Of a stretch of 9,290 bases of DNA, positions 6,375 to 9,290 are shown piece by piece. The DNA is from Saprospiraceae bacterium. Lineage in GTDB: Bacteria; Bacteroidota; Bacteroidia; Chitinophagales; Saprospiraceae. A program made the position numbers and the translations under genes. Location of the stretch: NCBI GenBank assembly GCA_027009605.1, contig JALVCY010000457.1, forward strand, positions 1-9,290, given 5' to 3'. Each line of letters starts with the position of its first letter. The first letter of the stretch is position 1. The notes beneath the pieces are model-generated. The model worked only from the letters and a program-made list of their open reading frames with translations, ran no database searches and was not told where the DNA came from.

Positions 6375-6617
6375 ATGAGCAAAAAAGTAATCAAAATCTT
6401 GGGCACCGGTTGCCCGAAATGCAAAAGAACCACCGCTTTAGTCGAAGAAGTGGTCGGTGAAAATAACATTGATGCAGACATCATCAAAGTCGAAGACATC
6501 ATGGATATTATGGAATACAACGTCCTTTCCACCCCGGTACTGGTCATCGACGAAAAAATCACCGTCAAAGGACGGGTGCCTTCCAAAGACGAAGTCGTTG
6601 AATTATTGAAAGATTGA
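6375..6617 (+). CDS. Small thioredoxin-like redox protein with CPKC motif
   Basis: An 80-residue cytoplasmic protein with a compact thioredoxin fold: first strand KVIKILG, the redox motif Cys13-Pro-Lys-Cys16, the following helix, and the cis-proline strand STPVLVIDE (about 52-60). It belongs with the TM0996-like 'redox-active disulfide protein 2' group, which is shorter than thioredoxin (about 105 residues) and has no signal peptide. Members are often found beside arsR genes and PF03773-type permeases; here both a repressor and such a permease are present in the same series. A likely job is a thiol-disulfide or metal(loid)-thiolate exchange step in arsenic handling, but the substrate is unknown. 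A probable ArsR operator lies just upstream, so induction with arsenic is expected. A 296-bp repeat-rich gap follows. Confidence 0.85.
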   Translation: MSKKVIKILGTGCPKCKRTTALVEEVVGENNIDADIIKVEDIMDIMEYNVLSTPVLVIDEKITVKGRVPSKDEVVELLKD

Positions 6618-6631
6618 GTTTGTGTAATTTT

Positions 6632-6704
6632 GTTCAACTGTTCAATTGTTCAAATGATACCATTGATAATCAATTTGTTATAAGAATCAGTTGAACGATT
6701 TAAC
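6632..6704. repeat. Inverted arrays of 8-bp GTTCAA/TTGAAC units (copy B)
   Basis: Three 8-bp GTTCAANN units (6632-6655) face one AGTTGAAC and one degenerate GATTTAAC unit (6689-6704) across a 33-bp spacer. It begins 15 bp after the stop of the CPKC gene. It shares GTAATTTTGTTCAA and AATCAGTTGAACGATT with the copy at 2667-2764 and looks like a shorter or decayed relative. Confidence 0.65.
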
Positions 6705-6752
6705 GATGAGTCCGCTCCGAAAAGTCCACTCTGCCAGAAATTAAAGCGATGA

Positions 6753-6841
6753 ACAAAATTTTATTCTGTTTACCGTTACTCTCCTTTTCTAAGGGAGATT
6801 TAGTGGGTTAAAACAAAAGCGAAAACAGAATAAAATTTTGT
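6753..6841. repeat. Perfect 19-bp inverted repeat
   Basis: ACAAAATTTTATTCTGTTT (6753-6771) and its exact complement (6823-6841) enclose a 51-base loop. The loop has its own small stem, TCTCC (6780-6784) with GGAGA (6794-6798). As RNA this would fold into one long AT-rich hairpin ahead of the rhodanese gene. Part of the left arm (TTTTATTCTGTTT) also occurs at 2635-2647. Confidence 0.75.
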
Positions 6842-6913
6842 GGACACAAAAATAAACCACCACATCAGACTTTTCGCAATAAGCTCAAAAACTAATCAAC
6901 AAAAATTAAAAAA

Positions 6914-7282
6914 ATGAAACCAGCAAAAGAAATTTGCCCAACCACCACCAAAGGGAAAGTAAAAGCCGGCGCGCTTATCGTCGATGTCCGTAACAAAAAA
7001 GATGTCGAAATAGTCAGTTTTGACGTACCCAATTATCTGAATATTCCCTTACTGGAATTGGAAGACCGAATCAACGAAATTCCAAAAGATAGGGAAGTGG
7101 TCTTCGTCTCCCGCAAGGGGGAAAAAAGCTTAAAAGCCACTTATTACGCCATGAATGCCGGCTATGAGCAAGTGTTCAATATGAGAGACGGATTGGTTAA
7201 GTGGGTCGCCAAAGGTTTTCCGACTAAAGGGGATACCACTAGTTTGTTTATTATTGGTAATTTTAATTCGGATTGCTGCTAG
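6914..7282 (+). CDS. Rhodanese-fold protein without catalytic Cys, ending in Cys-Cys
   Basis: A 122-residue single-domain rhodanese-like protein. Landmarks are GALIVDVRNKKD (19-30, the usual DVR strand and turn), NIPLLELEDR (43-52), the active-site strand EVVFVSRKGEKS (61-72), and the closing helix MRDGLVKWVAKGFP. In active sulfurtransferases the loop begins with Cys (CRxGxRS); here Ser66 stands in that position, so persulfide chemistry at this site is not expected. The protein instead ends NSDCC, a vicinal cysteine pair, and has Cys8 near the N-terminus; vicinal thiols bind As(III) well. It is six bases from the ACR3 pump, in the same reading frame, so a role in delivering or sensing arsenite, or in regulating the pump, is a reasonable inference. 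It could also be a simple loss-of-function relic, though the frame is intact. No Shine-Dalgarno; an A-rich leader precedes the ATG. Confidence 0.85.
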   Translation: MKPAKEICPTTTKGKVKAGALIVDVRNKKDVEIVSFDVPNYLNIPLLELEDRINEIPKDREVVFVSRKGEKSLKATYYAMNAGYEQVFNMRDGLVKWVAKGFPTKGDTTSLFIIGNFNSDCC

Positions 7283-7288
7283 TCTTTC

Positions 7289-8329
7289 GTGAAAGCTAAA
7301 TTAAAAATATTAGACCGTTTTTTGACGGTGTGGATTTTCTTGGCGATGCTGATTGGGGTGGGGATTGGTCGGCTGTTTCCGCAGGTCACTGAAGTGATTC
7401 AATCGGCGTCGAGTGGGACGACCAATATTCCTTTGGCCATCGGTCTAATCTTGATGATGTACCCACCGTTGGCGAAAGTCGATTACAGTCTCATTCCAAA
7501 AGTGTTGAAGGATCGGAAGGTGATGACACTTTCCTTGGTTTTGAATTGGATTGTCGGGCCGGTACTGATGTTTTTATTAGCGATAATATTTTTGAGAGAT
7601 GAGCCCGGATATATGTCCGGTGTGATTTTAATCGGTCTGGCTCGCTGCATTGCCATGGTGCTCGTTTGGAATGATTTGGGGCACGGCAGTCGGGAATACG
7701 GAGCGGCCTTGGTGGCGTTGAATAGTATTTTTCAAGTGTTGACGTATAGTTTTTACGCTTGGCTTTTTATTAGTGTGCTGCCCAAATATTTTGGAGTGAC
7801 CGGTTTTGATGTAGAAGTACCGATGAGTGAAGTGGCCAAAAGTGTTTTGGTTTATTTGGGAATTCCATTTTTGGCAGGCTATTTAAGCCGTCGTATCTTA
7901 GTGAATATCAAGGGGTTAGGATGGTATAAGCGAAAATTTATTCCGTTTATTTCTCCGATTACCTTGGTGGCACTGTTGGGGACGATTGTTCTGATGTTTA
8001 GTTTGAAAGGCGATTTGATTGTGGAAATTCCGATGGATGTGGTGAAAGTGGCGATACCCTTGGTCATCTATTTTGTGGTGATGTTCTTTGTCAGTTTTTT
8101 TGTGGGGAAGGCGATGAAGATAGATTATCCGCGCAACGCATCTATTGCTTTTACGGCTACGGGCAATAATTTTGAATTGGCCATCGCCGTGGCTATTGCT
8201 ATTTTTGGCATCAATTCTCCGCAAGCTTTTGCCGGTGTCATCGGTCCGTTAGTGGAAGTTCCGGTGTTGATTGGCTTGGTGAATGTGGCGCTTTATTTCC
8301 GGAAGCGATATGCTTTCGCAAAAAAATAA
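7289..8329 (+). CDS. arsB: ACR3-family arsenite efflux transporter
   Basis: A 346-residue inner-membrane transporter with about ten helices, of the ACR3 (bile/arsenite/riboflavin transporter) group, which exports As(OH)3 as arsenite by proton-motive force. It has the highly conserved helix GLARCIAMVLVWNDL with Cys120, essential in studied ACR3 proteins, and TGNNFELAIAVAIAIFG with Glu296. The N-terminus KLKILDRFLTVWIFLAMLIGVGIG is typical and supports the GTG at 7289 as start; no ATG fits before residue 20. The upstream rhodanese stop TAG (7280-7282) is in the same frame, separated only by two codons. The stop codon TAA (8327-8329) lies within a direct AAATAAAT that flanks a 163-bp palindromic element. 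Length and motifs are complete. The symbol arsB is used in its loose sense; acr3 is the strict family name. Confidence 0.94.
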   Translation: MKAKLKILDRFLTVWIFLAMLIGVGIGRLFPQVTEVIQSASSGTTNIPLAIGLILMMYPPLAKVDYSLIPKVLKDRKVMTLSLVLNWIVGPVLMFLLAIIFLRDEPGYMSGVILIGLARCIAMVLVWNDLGHGSREYGAALVALNSIFQVLTYSFYAWLFISVLPKYFGVTGFDVEVPMSEVAKSVLVYLGIPFLAGYLSRRILVNIKGLGWYKRKFIPFISPITLVALLGTIVLMFSLKGDLIVEIPMDVVKVAIPLVIYFVVMFFVSFFVGKAMKIDYPRNASIAFTATGNNFELAIAVAIAIFGINSPQAFAGVIGPLVEVPVLIGLVNVALYFRKRYAFAKK

Positions 8330-8331
8330 AT

Positions 8332-8494
8332 GTAACTATTTAGGTGCTCCTATTTTAAGGCAAAAAATAGGCATTTTTGTGTATGTTGAAGCTACAATTT
8401 TTGAAGCGTAGCTGGGCTACGTGAAAAAATTTTAGCAAAAACAGGCGCAAAAAGGGCATTTTTTGACCAAAATAGTGGGTAGCTAAACAGTTAC
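8332..8494. mobile_element. MITE-like palindromic element with flanking AAATAAAT
   Basis: The whole 163 bp is one imperfect palindrome. The ends match as GTAACT-N-TTTAG; further in, TATTTT, CAAAAAAT and TTTTTG recur in both arms; the centre is the perfect hairpin CGTAGC-TGG-GCTACG (8406-8420), flanked by T- and A-runs. AAATAAAT occurs directly before (8324-8331) and directly after (8495-8502), as an 8-bp target-site duplication would. It encodes nothing. The left AAATAAAT contains the stop codon of the arsenite pump. Its RNA would fold into a long hairpin between the pump gene and the downstream thioredoxin gene. Confidence 0.65.
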
Positions 8495-8525
8495 AAATAA
8501 ATAATAATAACAAACAGAAAAAATC

Positions 8526-8897
8526 ATGAAATTATTTCAAATGGGGCTGATTTTGATAATGTTGTCATTTCAGGCTTGCGCCCAAAATAGTGGAGCACCC
8601 AAATCGGAAACCATCACTTTCATTGAGTTGGGTTCTGTAAGATGTATTCCTTGTCAAAAAATGCAAGGAGTAATCAAACAAGTAGAAGAGAAATACCCCA
8701 ATCAGGTGAAAACCATTTTCTACGATGTGTGGACAAAAGAAGGCAAGCCGTATGCTGAGCAATACAAAATTGACCTGATTCCTACCCAAGTATTTTTGGA
8801 TAAAGATGGAAAAGAATTCTTTCGACATGAAGGATTTTTCCCTTTTGAAGACTTGGAAAAGGTCTTGCTTCAAAAAATAAAAAAACATCATTCTTAA
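8526..8897 (+). CDS. Thioredoxin-fold lipoprotein with CIPC motif
   Basis: A 123-residue exported protein. The N-terminus MKLFQMGLILIMLSFQAC is a lipoprotein-type signal with Cys18 as the probable lipidated residue, followed by AQNSG; the box is not a textbook match but is common in style for Bacteroidota lipoproteins. The mature part is a thioredoxin domain: ITFIELGSVRC, redox motif Cys40-Ile-Pro-Cys43, the strand KTIFYDVWT, and IDLIPTQVFLDKDG with the cis-proline at the usual place. The length is that of a bare thioredoxin domain plus signal. It is expected to act in the periplasm or at the membrane as a thiol oxidoreductase. It overlaps the next gene by one base (TAATG), so it probably works with that permease. 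A MITE-like element separates it from the arsenite pump. The partner thiols are unknown. Confidence 0.87.
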   Translation: MKLFQMGLILIMLSFQACAQNSGAPKSETITFIELGSVRCIPCQKMQGVIKQVEEKYPNQVKTIFYDVWTKEGKPYAEQYKIDLIPTQVFLDKDGKEFFRHEGFFPFEDLEKVLLQKIKKHHS

Positions 8898-9290
8898 TGT
8901 TTGATTGGATACAAAAAATCGCAGACAGTATTGTTTATGATCAATTAGGTTTGGCCGCAGACAGCCATTTGGCGCATGCGCTCAACTTCTTTATTTATGA
9001 TACCACGAAAATATTACTATTACTTTTTGTCATCATTTTTTTGATGGGCATTGTCAATAGTTATTTTCCGATTGATAAGGTACGCAATTATCTATCCCGC
9101 AATAAGTTGCATGGATTTGAATATTTGATGGCGAGTTTGTTTGGGGTGGTGACACCTTTTTGTTCTTGCTCGTCGGTGCCGTTGTTTATTGGATTTGTAA
9201 AAGGTGGGATTCCGCTGGGGGTGACTTTCGCTTTCTTGGTGACATCGCCTTTGGTGAATGAAGTAGCGATTGGGCTGTTTATCGGATTGT
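8897..9290 (+). CDS. PF03773-type permease (ArsP/YraQ-like), 3' end outside window
   Basis: An open frame of 131 complete codons running off the right edge. ATG 8897 overlaps the stop of the thioredoxin-like gene as TAATG, a translational coupling arrangement, and gives a natural N-terminus (MFDWIQKIADSIVYDQ). After an amphipathic start come helices at about 37-56 and 75-87. Then follows the family signature TPFCSCSSVPLFIGFVKGG (86-104) with Cys89 and Cys91, and PLGVTFAFLVTSPLVNEVA. These mark the DUF318/PF03773 permeases, which include ArsP (efflux of trivalent organoarsenicals) and putative Cu/Zn exporters. The CSCSS cysteines sit near the membrane and may be substrate ligands. Full-length relatives have about 300-450 residues, so most of the protein is unseen. 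The arsenic context favours an organoarsenical or arsenite-thiol substrate; this is inference. Confidence 0.88.
   Translation, partial: MFDWIQKIADSIVYDQLGLAADSHLAHALNFFIYDTTKILLLLFVIIFLMGIVNSYFPIDKVRNYLSRNKLHGFEYLMASLFGVVTPFCSCSSVPLFIGFVKGGIPLGVTFAFLVTSPLVNEVAIGLFIGL

Larger units (their letters stand above)
6618..6913. repeat. Repeat-rich gap between the CPKC and rhodanese genes
   Basis: No gene is seen. The gap opens with a short TTGAAC hairpin (6632-6704), then GCTCCGAAAAGT (6714-6725), a perfect 19-bp inverted repeat (6753-6771 / 6823-6841), AAACCACC (6854-6861) and ACTTTTCG (6869-6876). The last is the inverted counterpart of CGAAAAGT at 6718-6725. These words are shared, in another order, with the norQ-norE gap at 2528-2942, so both are probably assemblies of the same dispersed repeats. 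Confidence 0.7.

Noticed and set aside
7916..8224. Minus-strand frame of 102 codons within the ACR3 gene
   Set aside because: It is rich in His, Arg and Asn as expected for the reverse complement of a membrane protein gene, and lies opposite conserved ACR3 helices.

Overview
The window looks like chromosomal DNA from a member of the Bacteroidota. Three things point there: the AT-rich non-coding DNA, genes without Shine-Dalgarno sequences, and a good TTG / TAnnTTTG (Bacteroidota-type) promoter in front of arsR. The protein sequences also have a Bacteroidota flavour. I cannot assign a genus by eye. The window is two divergent gene blocks back to back, separated by a 227-bp regulatory intergenic region (5756-5982).

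Minus-strand block (5755 down to 1): a cytochrome-c-type nitric oxide reductase locus in the order norC, norB, norQ, a 415-bp repeat-rich gap, norE (cytochrome oxidase subunit III-like), a small subunit IV-like membrane protein, and norD, which runs off the left edge. NorC carries the electron-accepting heme c. NorB holds heme b, heme b3 and non-heme iron FeB and reduces 2 NO to N2O. NorQ (MoxR-type AAA+) and NorD (VWA domain) form the chaperone pair thought to insert the iron. The norE product and the small protein are accessory membrane proteins of this locus. All metal-ligand and glutamate residues expected in NorB and NorC are present, so the enzyme should be functional.

Plus-strand block (5983 to 9290): an arsenic/thiol locus. 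The order is arsR, a small CPKC thioredoxin-like protein, a rhodanese-fold protein whose catalytic cysteine is serine but which ends in Cys-Cys, an ACR3-type arsenite efflux pump (GTG start), a thioredoxin-fold lipoprotein with CIPC, and the 5' part of a PF03773-type permease (ArsP/YraQ-like) that overlaps the preceding stop codon as TAATG. ArsR probably controls two sites with the same architecture (ATCG-N8-CGAT): one wraps the -7 element of its own promoter, the other lies just ahead of the CPKC gene, after a probable terminator.

Non-coding structure is unusually rich. A 163-bp whole-length palindrome with GTAACT ends, flanked by a direct AAATAAAT, sits exactly at the arsenite pump's stop codon and looks like a MITE-type insertion. 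The two other long gaps (2528-2942 and 6618-6913) share a set of short repeat words in shuffled order, including 8-bp-period TTGAAC hairpins. No RNA genes, CRISPR array, transposase or phage genes were seen.
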